Below, one piece after another: positions 55,603 through 64,000 of a DNA stretch of 64,000 nt. The DNA comes from Gramella sp. MT6 (GTDB lineage: Bacteria; Bacteroidota; Bacteroidia; Flavobacteriales; Flavobacteriaceae). Position numbers and translations under genes: made by a program. Positions within the stretch are counted from its first letter, which is position 1; each line of letters starts with the position of its first letter. The notes under the pieces were generated by a model that searched no databases, was not told where the DNA came from, and was given only the letters and a program-made list of their open reading frames with translations. Location: positions 744,001-808,000 of the forward strand of contig NZ_CP048410.1 in the NCBI RefSeq assembly GCF_019357415.1. Direction: 5' to 3'.

Positions 55603-56256
55603 ATGGAAAATATATTAATTGCCGGTGCTACCGGTCATACAGGAAAAAGAGTTATTGAGATCCTGAACAATTCAGAAACCTTCAATCCTTTAGCGCTTAT
55701 TCGCAAAGAAGAACAAAGACAACAATTTGAGGACATGGAGGTTGAAGCCGTTTTAGGTGACCTTGAAGGAGACGTAAGCCACACCATGAAAGGGATCGAC
55801 AAAGTGATCTTTGCAGCGGGTTCTGGTGGAGCCACTTCAGATGAAAAAACAGATGCTGTAGACAGGGATGGTGCTAAAAAATTAATAGACGCGGCAAAAG
55901 CGGCGAACGTGAAGAAATTCGTGATGCTAAGTTCTATGGGGGCAGATGATCCTTCAAAGAACGAAGATCTAAAACATTACCTGGAAGCCAAGAGGGATGC
56001 AGATGAATACCTGAGAGAAAGCGGGTTAAATTATACTATCGTTCGTCCGGGAGCACTCACAGATGATCTTGGGCTTGCTAAAGTAAAAGTTGCTAAAGGT
56101 TCTCTGAATGAAAGAGGTGAGATCTCAAGAGATGATGTTGCTTTTATTTTGGTAATGTCCCTGGCAGATCCACTAGTGAAAAACATAACTTTTGAAGCTA
56201 TAGAAGGTGAAGAATCTATCAAATCTGCTTTGATCGATCTTAGCCAGCTAGGTTAG
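55603..56256 (+). CDS. NAD(P)-binding NmrA/atypical SDR protein
   Basis: A 217-residue Rossmann-fold protein. The nucleotide-binding loop GATGHTG is at 8-14. KFVMLSSMGADDPSK and the YTIVRPGALTDD segment fit the atypical short-chain dehydrogenase SDR_a5 group (YwnB-like). The YxxxK catalytic pair is replaced by YLEAK. The function is likely NAD(P)H sensing or reduction of an unknown substrate. It stands alone between two terminators or spacers. Confidence 0.88.
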   Translation: MENILIAGATGHTGKRVIEILNNSETFNPLALIRKEEQRQQFEDMEVEAVLGDLEGDVSHTMKGIDKVIFAAGSGGATSDEKTDAVDRDGAKKLIDAAKAANVKKFVMLSSMGADDPSKNEDLKHYLEAKRDADEYLRESGLNYTIVRPGALTDDLGLAKVKVAKGSLNERGEISRDDVAFILVMSLADPLVKNITFEAIEGEESIKSALIDLSQLG

Positions 56257-56276
56257 TAGACTTAGCAATTTATAAT

Positions 56277-56316
56277 AAAAGGCTACTTAGAAATGATTTC
56301 TAAGTAGCCTTTTTAT
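56277..56316. terminator. Intrinsic terminator after the NmrA-like gene
   Basis: AAAAGGCTACTTAGAAA, loop TGA, then TTTCTAAGTAGCCTTTTT. The 17-base stem is nearly perfect, with A-tract and T-tract on opposite sides, so it may act on both strands. It also lies beyond the stop of the VOC gene on the minus strand. Confidence 0.93.
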
Positions 56317-56373
56317 TTTTTGAGATTAGACGAGGCTTCGACTGCGCTCAGCAAGACAGTTCACCTAAAAGAT

Positions 56374-56766
56374 TTACTGATCTTTGAAAACTTTATCTAC
56401 GGGTTCCCACAATTCAATTTTATTTCCTTCGGGATCCATGATCCAGCCGAATTTACCGTAATCGTAAGTTTCCATTTCTCCAACAACCTCAACACCTTCC
56501 TCTTTTAAAGCTTTAAGAAGTTCTTCAAGATTCTCAACCCTGAAGTTCATCATAAATTGCTTTTCCGAAGGCTTATAATAATCTGTGTCTTCATTCATAG
56601 GGCTCCATTGGGTAGAGCAATCATTGCCTTCCTTATCTTTCCACCAGAAAGTGCAACCATATTGATCTGTATTCAGACCAAGATGCTCATTATACCATTT
56701 TTTAACGCTATCGGGATCTTTCGCTTTAAAGAAAAATCCGCCTAAACCCGTTACCCTATTTTTCAT
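56374..56766 (-). CDS. VOC family (glyoxalase-like) protein
   Basis: A 130-residue protein with the two-module glyoxalase/bleomycin-resistance fold. GLGGFFFKAKDPDSVKKWYNEHLG at the start and EGNKIELWEPV at the end are typical, with metal-ligand candidates Glu and His-like residues in the usual positions. The substrate is not known. It follows the hydroxyacid dehydrogenase gene by six bases, so the two are probably cotranscribed. Confidence 0.9.
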   Translation of the reverse strand: MKNRVTGLGGFFFKAKDPDSVKKWYNEHLGLNTDQYGCTFWWKDKEGNDCSTQWSPMNEDTDYYKPSEKQFMMNFRVENLEELLKALKEEGVEVVGEMETYDYGKFGWIMDPEGNKIELWEPVDKVFKDQ

Positions 56767-56772
56767 GATAAA

Positions 56773-57756
56773 TTATTTTTTGTAATCTCCTTCACCAAAT
56801 TCAGCAATGATCTTATCTGCAATCACGGTGGCAAGACCTTCATGAGATTCCTTAGTCCAACCGGCAACATGCGGACTCAAAAGTGTATGCGGCATGAACA
56901 TTAATTCCCTTAACGCATCTGGGATTGGATCTGCTGCGCTGATAGATACATTTTTCTTATTGGAAAAAAGACTTTCAAAACTGGCTTTTTCATATTCCAG
57001 AACATCGAGTCCTGCACCAAGCACTTTTTCTTCTTTTAAGGCATCTACAAGGTCGGCAGTCACAACGCTCTTACCCCTGGCGGTATTAATGAACCAGAAA
57101 GGTTTTTTGAACTTGGAAATAAACTCTTTATTGATCATTTGATGGGTATCCTCTGTCCATGGAGTATGAAGACTTACCACATCTGCCTTTTCAAAGAATT
57201 CATCATAACCTACCTGGCGGGCATTTTCATCGGCAATTCCATCCTTGATATCATAAAAGATCACATCAACATCGAAACCACGGAGTTTTTTAGCAAACGC
57301 CTTCCCCATATTTCCATAGCCGATGAGTCCAACGGTTTTACCGTCCAGCTCCACACCACGATTCTCTTCCCGGTGCCATAATCCTTCCCGCACTTCCTTA
57401 TCTGCTTTATTAAGACGGTTAAAAAGGGATAAAAGCATACCAAGAGCATGTTCTCCTACAGCATTTCTATTTCCTTCTGGTGCAGAGAACAATTTTATGC
57501 CTCTTTCCTCTGCATAATCCACGTCTATGCTTTCAAGGCCCGCACCAACACGAGCTATGAATTTAAGATTTGGAGCGGCATCTATAAATTCGCGATCTAT
57601 TTTGTAGCGACTTCTTATTACGATGCCATCGTATAAATGTTGATTTTGTAAAGTTTCTTCCCTGGACTGTTCGTATCCTTCGATATTATGGTGTCCTGCC
57701 TCTTCCAGTTTTTTCATCAAAGTGGGATGATTGGTATCGGCATGCAGAATAATCAT
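56773..57756 (-). CDS. D-isomer 2-hydroxyacid dehydrogenase
   Basis: A 327-residue NAD(P)-dependent dehydrogenase. The nucleotide motif is GLIGYGNMGKAFA, the catalytic Arg is in NTARGKSVV, the Glu is in VLEYEKAS, and the His is in LSPHVAGWTKES. Sequence features resemble phosphoglycerate dehydrogenase (short type) or related hydroxypyruvate reductases. No ACT or extra domain is present, so serine feedback is not apparent. A TATCTTTG -7-like element lies at 57839-57832. Confidence 0.9.
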   Translation of the reverse strand: MIILHADTNHPTLMKKLEEAGHHNIEGYEQSREETLQNQHLYDGIVIRSRYKIDREFIDAAPNLKFIARVGAGLESIDVDYAEERGIKLFSAPEGNRNAVGEHALGMLLSLFNRLNKADKEVREGLWHREENRGVELDGKTVGLIGYGNMGKAFAKKLRGFDVDVIFYDIKDGIADENARQVGYDEFFEKADVVSLHTPWTEDTHQMINKEFISKFKKPFWFINTARGKSVVTADLVDALKEEKVLGAGLDVLEYEKASFESLFSNKKNVSISAADPIPDALRELMFMPHTLLSPHVAGWTKESHEGLATVIADKIIAEFGEGDYKK

Positions 57757-57878
57757 GTTTTTTATCTTTTTCAGATTAATAATTCAAATAGCAAATTCCG
57801 CTCTTTCAGTTTGATATGAAAAACGGACCTACAAAGATAAAGAATGATATTAAGCACCGGAAGAATTGGGTGGTCTTT

Positions 57879-59237
57879 CTAGAAACCTAAGATAGTTTTA
57901 GCGAGGTAAAAGAAGATAAAGATCCCAAATATATCGTTGCTGGTCGTAATAAAAGGACCGGTTGCAATGGCAGGATCTATCCCCTGCTTATCTAGGATTA
58001 TCGGCACGAAAGTACCAATAAGTGCCGCGATGATTATCACCGTTACCAGCGCCAGGGCTATGGTAAAGCTTACGATTGGGGGCTGCCCGGTGACAAGCCC
58101 AAAAAGGATCACTAGAATTCCCAGGGCAAGACCATTGATCAGCGTTAAGCCTATCTCCTTTAAAAGTCGGTTAAAGAGGCTTCCTCTAAGGTTATCGTTG
58201 GCCAGACCCTGCACGATGATCGCGCTGGATTGTACTCCCACATTTCCCGCCATCGCCGCGATCAAAGGTGTAAAGAAGAAAAGCTCGACATAATTTGCAA
58301 GTGCTTCTTCAAATCCCTTCATCACGTACACTGCTCCCAGGCCTCCAAAAAGTCCAAGAATTAACCAGGGCAAACGGGCACGGGTCAATCTCCAGATACT
58401 ATCATCTGCCTCAACGTCTTCAGAGATACCGGCAGCCATCTGGTAATCTTTTTCGGCTTCCTCTTTAATGAAATCCACGATATCATCGATTGTAATACGC
58501 CCCACCAACCTGTTCATTTCATCTACTACAGGTATAGCTTCAAGGTCATATTTCTGCATGATCCTCGCTACTTCCTCCCCTTCGGTATGCACATTCACAT
58601 AATCTACATTCGGGATATAAATGTCACTAATGTTCGCATCGCTGGAAGCGGTGAGCAGGTCCTTTAAAGACAATCTCCCTTTTAGCTTGTTCTTATCGTC
58701 TACTACATAGATGGAATGCACCCGGGTCACGTTTTCTGCCTGCTTACGCATCTCGGCCATACAACCGGTCACACTCCAGTTCTCGCTAACCTTCACCAAC
58801 TCTTTCGCCATAAGACCACCGGCAGAATTCTCGTCATAGCGTAAAAGTTCCACGATATCATCTGCATGTTGCTCATCGGTAATTTCAGAAATTACATCCT
58901 GCTGTAGTTCAAGGGAAAGTTCAGAGATGATATCGGCCGCGTCATCGGTGTCCATCTCGTTAAGCTCATTGGCTATTTCTTTTGGAGAAAGGCATTCCAG
59001 GATACGTTCCCTTCTATCCTCTTCCAGCTCCATAAGAGCTTCAGCCGTTTGCTCACTATTTAGAAGCTTAACTATGTAAGTAGCTTCTTCAACATCAAGT
59101 TCGGTTAGAATTTCGGCAATATCAGCATGGTGCACTTCTTCAAGGTGCAGCAATATCTCCTCATCTTTTCTCTCTTCGATGAGGTACTTGATCTTATCTA
59201 TTAATTCTTCACTTACCTGAAATTGCATACGGCTCAA
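57879..59237 (-). CDS. mgtE: Magnesium transporter MgtE
   Basis: Mg2+ channel/transporter, 452 residues. The order is normal: an N-terminal helical domain (about 1-130) with [14 protein letters not shown] repeats, two CBS domains (about 140-260, with [17 protein letters not shown] and [20 protein letters not shown]), and five transmembrane helices from about 287 to the end, including [17 protein letters not shown]. The CBS pair senses Mg2+. The gene overlaps the end of rsmA by 29 bases. Confidence 0.95.
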   Translation of the reverse strand: MSRMQFQVSEELIDKIKYLIEERKDEEILLHLEEVHHADIAEILTELDVEEATYIVKLLNSEQTAEALMELEEDRRERILECLSPKEIANELNEMDTDDAADIISELSLELQQDVISEITDEQHADDIVELLRYDENSAGGLMAKELVKVSENWSVTGCMAEMRKQAENVTRVHSIYVVDDKNKLKGRLSLKDLLTASSDANISDIYIPNVDYVNVHTEGEEVARIMQKYDLEAIPVVDEMNRLVGRITIDDIVDFIKEEAEKDYQMAAGISEDVEADDSIWRLTRARLPWLILGLFGGLGAVYVMKGFEEALANYVELFFFTPLIAAMAGNVGVQSSAIIVQGLANDNLRGSLFNRLLKEIGLTLINGLALGILVILFGLVTGQPPIVSFTIALALVTVIIIAALIGTFVPIILDKQGIDPAIATGPFITTSNDIFGIFIFFYLAKTILGF

Positions 59238-60042
59238 TTTTTTGTGTCAGTTCAATAAACTGCTGGAAACTGAGTTGTTCCGGCCGAAGGCCAAATATAG
59301 CATCTTCCCTTAAATTATCGGGAAGATTAAAGATTTTTAAACTGTTACGCATGGTTTTTCGACGCTGGTTGAAGGCCGTTTTGACAACTCTGAAAAACAG
59401 CTTTTCGTCACAGGGCAGCGTGAAATTATCTTTCCTGGTCAATCTAAGCACCCCACTATCAACTTTTGGCGGCGGATTAAAAACCGAAGGCGGCACGGTG
59501 AACAGGTATTCGGCTTCATAAAAAGCCTGTGTTAATACACTTAAAATACCATAGGTCTTATTTCCCTCTTTCTCACAGATCCTTTTAGCCACTTCTTTCT
59601 GGAACATCCCCGAAAATTCAGGGATCTGGTCTCTTAATTCCAGCACCTTAAAAACGATCTGTGTAGAAATATTATAGGGAAAATTACCGATGATGGCGAA
59701 TTGCTCATCACGAAAGATCTCGGAAAGGTCATGCTTTAAAAAATCCTTTTCATGGATCCTGCCGCGTAAATGAAGGTAATTGCTCTCCAGGTATGCCACG
59801 CTTTCGGTATCGATCTCGATCACATGGATCTCAGACTTTTTCTCTAAAAGATACTTTGTAAGCACTCCCATTCCCGGGCCTATCTCCAGAACCTTGTCAT
59901 AACCTTCATAGCTTAGCGTATCGGCGATCTTAGAGGCGATATTCTCATCTGTTAGGAAATGTTGCCCAAGATGTTTCTTAGCTCTTACACCCTGATCATC
60001 TTTGGCTGAAGGCTTGTTGAATGAAGGCTTATATTTTTTCAT
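59209..60042 (-). CDS. rsmA: 16S rRNA (adenine(1518)-N(6)/adenine(1519)-N(6))-dimethyltransferase
   Basis: Methylates two adenines of 16S rRNA near the decoding site. The AdoMet motif [11 protein letters not shown] is at 53-62, and NFPYNIS at 120-126 is the catalytic NPPY-like motif of the KsgA family. It has 277 residues, with normal length and an extra lysine-rich N-terminus. Its 3' end overlaps mgtE by 29 bases. Confidence 0.96.
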   Translation of the reverse strand: MKKYKPSFNKPSAKDDQGVRAKKHLGQHFLTDENIASKIADTLSYEGYDKVLEIGPGMGVLTKYLLEKKSEIHVIEIDTESVAYLESNYLHLRGRIHEKDFLKHDLSEIFRDEQFAIIGNFPYNISTQIVFKVLELRDQIPEFSGMFQKEVAKRICEKEGNKTYGILSVLTQAFYEAEYLFTVPPSVFNPPPKVDSGVLRLTRKDNFTLPCDEKLFFRVVKTAFNQRRKTMRNSLKIFNLPDNLREDAIFGLRPEQLSFQQFIELTQKIEPYAISGK

Positions 60043-60064
60043 ATTCTTATTTAATAAGGTAAAT

Positions 60065-60119
60065 GAGCAAAATAAATTTGCTCCCGGGAAGGTCCCTGCA
60101 TTTGCCAGTTGTTACTGGC
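60065..60119. repeat. Two small hairpins between the DUF4286 gene and rsmA
   Basis: GAGCAAA-N5-TTTGCTC at 60065-60083 and GCCAGT-N4-ACTGGC at 60104-60119. Both lie in the 88-base spacer of the minus-strand transcript from DUF4286 to rsmA. Neither has a U-tract; RNA structure or processing is possible. Confidence 0.45.
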
Positions 60120-60130
60120 TGCATAAAACT

Positions 60131-60439
60131 CTACTGTTCGCTTATAACTTCCAGCTCGGTCCTGAAGGCTACGAACTTTCCTTCAAAGGCTTTAGACCTG
60201 GAACGCATCTCATCGGCATCTTCAGAATAATAACGCTCCAGCATTTCCTTACTTTCAGCGGTATACTGAACAGAATAGGTGATGCCACCCATAGGCTCCT
60301 GCACCATCACTTTCGTCATCAGGGCTTTTTGAAATTTCTTCGTATCCAGCATTTCCGGGATATGTTCTTCCTGCATCCATTTTATCCACTCATCATGAAT
60401 ATCTTCCTGAACGTTTATAGTGACGTTGTATATGACCAT
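60131..60439 (-). CDS. DUF4286 family protein
   Basis: A 102-residue protein, all alpha/beta, ending EVISEQ. VIYNVTINVQEDIHDEWIKWMQEEHIPEML is the DUF4286 hallmark (ferredoxin-like fold). Its function is unknown. It follows the TPR protein by 22 bases and precedes rsmA by 88 bases, an arrangement seen in flavobacteria. Confidence 0.88.
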   Translation of the reverse strand: MVIYNVTINVQEDIHDEWIKWMQEEHIPEMLDTKKFQKALMTKVMVQEPMGGITYSVQYTAESKEMLERYYSEDADEMRSRSKAFEGKFVAFRTELEVISEQ

Positions 60440-60461
60440 CTCTAGATTTTAAATTTTGGAA

Positions 60462-62246
60462 TTACTCTATGGTATCTCCGCGAAGCATCCGGTATTTTTT
60501 ACGGGCGTCCACAAAATAGATACTGTCTGCAAAGTTAAAGATAATTTGCTCGTAATAGCCTTTTGCCTTGTCTGGATCCTGAAGCTCGTTTGCATAAAGC
60601 TCTGCAAGTAAATAATGGGCATTATCTGCCAGGATATCATCCCCGAACGAATCGATGATCGCAAGATAATTACGCTCTGCCTTTTCGAAATATTTTTCCT
60701 TTTCATATAATTTCGCCTGGCTAAGCAGCGCTTCATCTTCGATCTTTTCTCCCTTGTGATTAATTAAAATTGAATCCAGGGCCTGGATGGCTTCCGGAGT
60801 TCTTTTCTGAAATGACAGAAGATCTGCTTTTGCATATTCCTTTAAGGCGGTTTGAGTTGAGTCTTCCAGGGAATTATCGCTTATAAGCAAGCTTAACTCC
60901 ATGGCATCGTTGGCGATCAATTGAGACGTAGAAGATTTCAAAATATCCAGCTGGGTTTTTGCCCATTCAAAATCACCTTTAAAGTAACTGGTTTTGGCAA
61001 CCTTAAAACGTGCATTTTGAGCCATCGCATCATTTTTCACCAGGCTCTGGATCTGGGAATAATAGATCAGGGCTTCATTGAATTTTTCCTGAACCACCAG
61101 TATATCGGCAAGGGCCATTTTCACCCTGGCTTTTTCAAAATCTGAATTAACCTCATCTGCCGTACTTCTTAAAATCTCTACCGCCTGGTCCTTTTTATCT
61201 AACTGAAAAGCCAGAAAATTAGCATAGTCGATCTGAAGATTCAGGCTCCCGTCAGATTGAGGATATTCGCTTAATAAAGATTCAAATTCCTTTTCTATAT
61301 CTGCATATTCTTCAGGATTGGCAGTTTCCAACTGAAGGTTGATCAAAAAATGACGAGCCTGGAGATTGAAAATGGGCGAGGGAGATTCCTCGATCGCGTA
61401 AGTAATGATCTCCTTAGCAGATTCATAATCTTCAGCTTCCTTAGCGATAAATGCCAGATTCAGGATGCCCTGAAGGTTATTCTCTCCTCTTTTATAAATC
61501 GCCCTTTCCTGGGCGAAAGCTTTGCTAAAATCCTTTTGCTGAACAAATAACCAGCTTAGCATCTCATTATAAAGCAAAGCCGGATTTTCCTGAAGCTTTT
61601 TCAGCAGTAATTTTCTAAGGATTACATTCGGCTCGGCCTGGGCATCTTCAGTGATATAACGGTTAAACTCCCTATTCGCCAATCCATAGAATTTCATGTC
61701 GTCTTCTATGAGATCCAGGTAATTGCTGAACATTTCTTCGATCTTTCCCTGCTCCCCATAAATTCGCGCCAATTGCAGGTTGAAATTACGATCTGCATTA
61801 ATTTCCATAGCCCTTTCATAGGCCCTGGCGGCATAATCCAGTAAATTATATTGTTCGAATCCGCGAGCGATGGCATAGGCATAATTAGGCCTTCCTTCTA
61901 TGGTCTGCAAAGCCTCCTCGTAAAAATTGGTAGCTCTTTCGTTCTGATCCTGAAGTTCGAAATTGTGCCCTAACTCTATAAGAATCGAAGGATTATTGGC
62001 AGAATTATTAAGTCTTTCTACGAGCAACTTTTCAGCCTTATCAAAATCTTCCATTTGCTGATAGGAAGAAACGAGGCCATTGAAGAAAACAAGGTTCGCG
62101 GGGTTGTCTTTATAAAGCCTTTCATAGATCTTCAGGGCTTTCTCATATTCGCCCTGGTCAAAGAAATTCTTAGCCAGTTGTTCACTTTGAGCAAAGACTC
62201 CGCAACCGGCTATAAACCATAAAGCTATAAACAAAAAACAGCGCAT
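60462..62246 (-). CDS. Exported tetratricopeptide-repeat protein
   Basis: A 594-residue protein made of TPR helices throughout (for example YEKALKIYERLYKDNPAN near 35 and ERATNFYEEALQ near 110). The N-terminus is a signal peptide with a possible lipobox (AGC, Cys15), or cleavage after FAQ. It probably acts in the periplasm or outer membrane as a scaffold. The start codon lies inside the 3' arm of the serS terminator (see 62230-62274), so its translation may be under structural control. Confidence 0.9.
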   Translation of the reverse strand: MRCFLFIALWFIAGCGVFAQSEQLAKNFFDQGEYEKALKIYERLYKDNPANLVFFNGLVSSYQQMEDFDKAEKLLVERLNNSANNPSILIELGHNFELQDQNERATNFYEEALQTIEGRPNYAYAIARGFEQYNLLDYAARAYERAMEINADRNFNLQLARIYGEQGKIEEMFSNYLDLIEDDMKFYGLANREFNRYITEDAQAEPNVILRKLLLKKLQENPALLYNEMLSWLFVQQKDFSKAFAQERAIYKRGENNLQGILNLAFIAKEAEDYESAKEIITYAIEESPSPIFNLQARHFLINLQLETANPEEYADIEKEFESLLSEYPQSDGSLNLQIDYANFLAFQLDKKDQAVEILRSTADEVNSDFEKARVKMALADILVVQEKFNEALIYYSQIQSLVKNDAMAQNARFKVAKTSYFKGDFEWAKTQLDILKSSTSQLIANDAMELSLLISDNSLEDSTQTALKEYAKADLLSFQKRTPEAIQALDSILINHKGEKIEDEALLSQAKLYEKEKYFEKAERNYLAIIDSFGDDILADNAHYLLAELYANELQDPDKAKGYYEQIIFNFADSIYFVDARKKYRMLRGDTIE

Positions 62247-62274
62247 ATGTAAATATAAACATTTGCGCTGTTTT
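62230..62274 (-). terminator. serS terminator overlapping the TPR gene start
   Basis: On the minus strand AAAACAGCGCA (62274-62264) pairs with TGCGCTGTTTT (62245-62235), extended by four more pairs, and is followed by a TTTTTTG tract. It begins 18 bases after the serS stop. The TPR gene ATG (62246-62244) lies at the base of the second arm, so the T-run is within its first codons. Confidence 0.75.
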
Positions 62275-62291
62275 ATAATATGATAGAGAAA

Positions 62292-63563
62292 TTAATCTAT
62301 AATATCGAAACCACAGTAAGGTACGAGTACTTCAGGGACTTTAATACCCGCTTCGGTTTGATAATTTTCAAGTATCCCGGCCAATACTCTCGGCAGGGCA
62401 AGTGCACTACCGTTAAGGGTGTGCGCAAGTTCCTTTTTATTCTCTTTATTCTTGAATCTCAATTTCAGCCTGTTCGCCTGGAAATTCTCAAAGTTAGAAA
62501 CAGAGCTTATTTCCAGCCAGCGATCCTGCGCAGTTGAGAAAACTTCGAAATCGAAGGTCAAAGCTGAAGTAAAACCAAGATCTCCACCGCAAAGACGAAG
62601 GATCCTGTAAGGTAATTTCAATTCCTTTAAAAGTCCCTTTATATGCTCCACCATTTTATCCAGGGCCGCATATGAATTTTCAGGAGTTTCCAGTCTTACG
62701 ATCTCTACTTTGTCGAATTGATGCAAACGGTTAAGTCCGCGAACGTGCGCACCATACGAACCGGCTTCACGACGGAAACAAGGAGTATAGCCTGTACATA
62801 GCACAGGAAAATCCTTTTCATTCATCAAATTATCACGGAACATATTGGTCACAGGAACCTCAGCAGTTGGGATAAGGTAAAGGTCATCTCCAGTCACGTG
62901 GTACATCTGCCCTTCTTTATCTGGCAGCTGACCTGTTCCAAAACCTGAAGCTTCGTTCACCATCAATGGCAACTGATATTCGGTATATCCGGCTTCAATG
63001 GCTTTATCAAGGAACCAGGTAATTAGCGCGCGCTGAAGCCTCGCTCCTTTTCCTTTGTAAACAGGAAAACCTGCACCGGTGATCTTGTTCCCAAGTTCAA
63101 AATCTATAATATCGTATTTCTTCGCAAGTTCCCAGTGAGGCATAGAACCTTCTGCCAGCACAGGAATATCACCTTCTTTATAAATTTCTTCGTTATCATC
63201 CTCGCTCATCCCTGCCGGAACAGATTCGTGAGGGATATTAGGGATGGTATAAAGCAAGTTTTGCAGGTCGGCAATGGTAGCCGTTAGTTTCTCTGAAAGC
63301 TCCTTGGATTCCTCCTTTAAACGGCTTGTCTTTTCCTTAAGGATATTTGCTTTTTCGTGCTCTCCATTCTTGAACAATAGCCCGATCTCTTTGGACATTT
63401 TGTTGGAGCTCGCAAGAATATCATCAAGGCTCGCCTGGGTAGACCTTCTGGTCTCGTCCAGGGTTAAAACCTGTTCGAAAATATCTGAAGCATCAAAGTT
63501 CCTTTTTTTAAGGGCTTTGATATACTCTTCTTTATGCTCTGCAATCTTTGAAACCTGTAACAT
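62292..63563 (-). CDS. serS: Serine--tRNA ligase
   Basis: Class II synthetase, 423 residues. The N-terminal coiled-coil tRNA-binding arm spans about 30-100. Motif 2 is FRREAGSYGAHVRGLNRLHQF, motif 3 is near the C-terminal LNGSALALPRVLAGILENYQ. The length and sequence are normal for bacterial SerRS. A TACATTTG -7-like element lies at 63614-63607, upstream of the start. Confidence 0.97.
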   Translation of the reverse strand: MLQVSKIAEHKEEYIKALKKRNFDASDIFEQVLTLDETRRSTQASLDDILASSNKMSKEIGLLFKNGEHEKANILKEKTSRLKEESKELSEKLTATIADLQNLLYTIPNIPHESVPAGMSEDDNEEIYKEGDIPVLAEGSMPHWELAKKYDIIDFELGNKITGAGFPVYKGKGARLQRALITWFLDKAIEAGYTEYQLPLMVNEASGFGTGQLPDKEGQMYHVTGDDLYLIPTAEVPVTNMFRDNLMNEKDFPVLCTGYTPCFRREAGSYGAHVRGLNRLHQFDKVEIVRLETPENSYAALDKMVEHIKGLLKELKLPYRILRLCGGDLGFTSALTFDFEVFSTAQDRWLEISSVSNFENFQANRLKLRFKNKENKKELAHTLNGSALALPRVLAGILENYQTEAGIKVPEVLVPYCGFDIID

Positions 63564-63650
63564 GAGGCGGTTTAATTTAATTTGCCGTTTATACTTTTAC
63601 GAGCTGCAAATGTAACAAAAGCAGGTAAGAAAATCATTGCCAAATTAAGG

Positions 63651-64000
63651 CTATTCAGCTGCTATGGTCTCTTTCTGTAATTTCTCTTCCACCCGTTCCA
63701 GATCTGCCTGATAAAATTCCCACTCAAAGTTTCCGGTTTCCTTCACCATTCTTAAAGCTTTTTCATAATTGGGTTTTGCCTTTTCAAATTCACCAAGCTC
63801 TTCATATGCCATTCCCAGGGTAGAATAGGCGTCGTAGGAATCTGGATGTTCTTCGACATTCAGTTTAAACGCCTTAACGGAATCCTCTTTAAATTCATCG
63901 ACAGATAGAAAGTTATAACCCAGATCTATAAGAGCATATTCATTGGTCACTTCGAACCCATATTTTTCAGATAATTGTTCAAAGTAAGCCACAGCTTTAT
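63651..64000 (-). CDS. TPR-like protein, C-terminal part (cut by window edge)
   Basis: About 116 codons are visible; the reading frame continues past base 64000. Two to three TPR units are visible: YALIDLGYNFLSVDEFKEDSV, then YDAYSTLGMAYEELGEFEKAKPNYEKAL. Similar C-terminal repeats occur in esterase-TPR fusions of flavobacteria, but the N-terminal domain is not in the window. A GTG at 63992 is likely an internal codon. Confidence 0.75.
   Translation of the reverse strand, partial: KAVAYFEQLSEKYGFEVTNEYALIDLGYNFLSVDEFKEDSVKAFKLNVEEHPDSYDAYSTLGMAYEELGEFEKAKPNYEKALRMVKETGNFEWEFYQADLERVEEKLQKETIAAE

Overview
This window looks like chromosomal DNA of a marine-type flavobacterium (phylum Bacteroidota, family Flavobacteriaceae, perhaps close to Gramella/Christiangramia; the genus is inference). 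The base composition is fairly low in GC. Several starts are preceded by the Bacteroidota-type -7 element TAnnTTTG, one of them with a correctly spaced TTG. One secreted protein carries a type IX secretion sorting domain. Family-typical genes are present: a DUF4270 lipoprotein beside glmS, an atpD-atpC pair with no other ATP synthase gene in the window, and a ligase-associated DNA repair set. No phage, insertion sequence, CRISPR array, tRNA or rRNA was seen, and no gap without a gene exceeds 300 bases.

Layout. 1-7300 (minus): a biotin operon bioF-bioD-bioA, then a SET-domain protein, a FabF-like ketoacyl synthase, bioB and two tandem JmjC/cupin-like genes, the last cut by the window edge. 7327-13587: an MgtC-like gene facing a complete seven-gene Mrp Na+/H+ antiporter operon (mrpABCDEFG). 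13767-16497: a DUF2975 membrane protein with an XRE regulator behind two operator-like palindromes, then an M61/PDZ peptidase. 16557-18444: atpC and atpD. 18645-22968: glmS, a DUF4270 lipoprotein and a half-length glycogen-synthase-like protein, divergent from panC, panD and a flippase-like membrane protein. 25298-29010: an esterase-like protein lacking its serine, radA and an M23 lipoprotein. 29007-38613: aldo/keto reductase, PfkB-family kinase, OmpA-like lipoprotein, exonuclease III, a type IX secreted protein, glyS and a coiled-coil membrane protein. 38674-42391: ComF, an Ig-like lipoprotein, a nitrilase-family amidase and a YagU-like protein. 42392-49375: the DNA-repair helicase, ligase and exonuclease, split by a bestrophin-like gene and a CotH-like gene. 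49529-55456: TerB-like protein, fbp, two tandem SSAT-like acetyltransferases overlapping aspartate kinase, and a PlsC-OlsB fusion for aminolipid synthesis. 55603-64000: an NmrA-like protein, a VOC protein, a hydroxyacid dehydrogenase, mgtE-rsmA, DUF4286, a TPR protein, serS and a truncated TPR protein.

Most of this is core metabolism and housekeeping. The least explained observations are the SET protein and ketoacyl synthase inside the biotin operon, the two operator-like palindromes before the DUF2975-XRE pair, the serS terminator whose 3' arm contains the start codon of the next gene, the split DNA-repair module around a bestrophin gene with no usable start, and the two enzyme-like proteins lacking catalytic residues (half glycogen synthase and Ser-less esterase).
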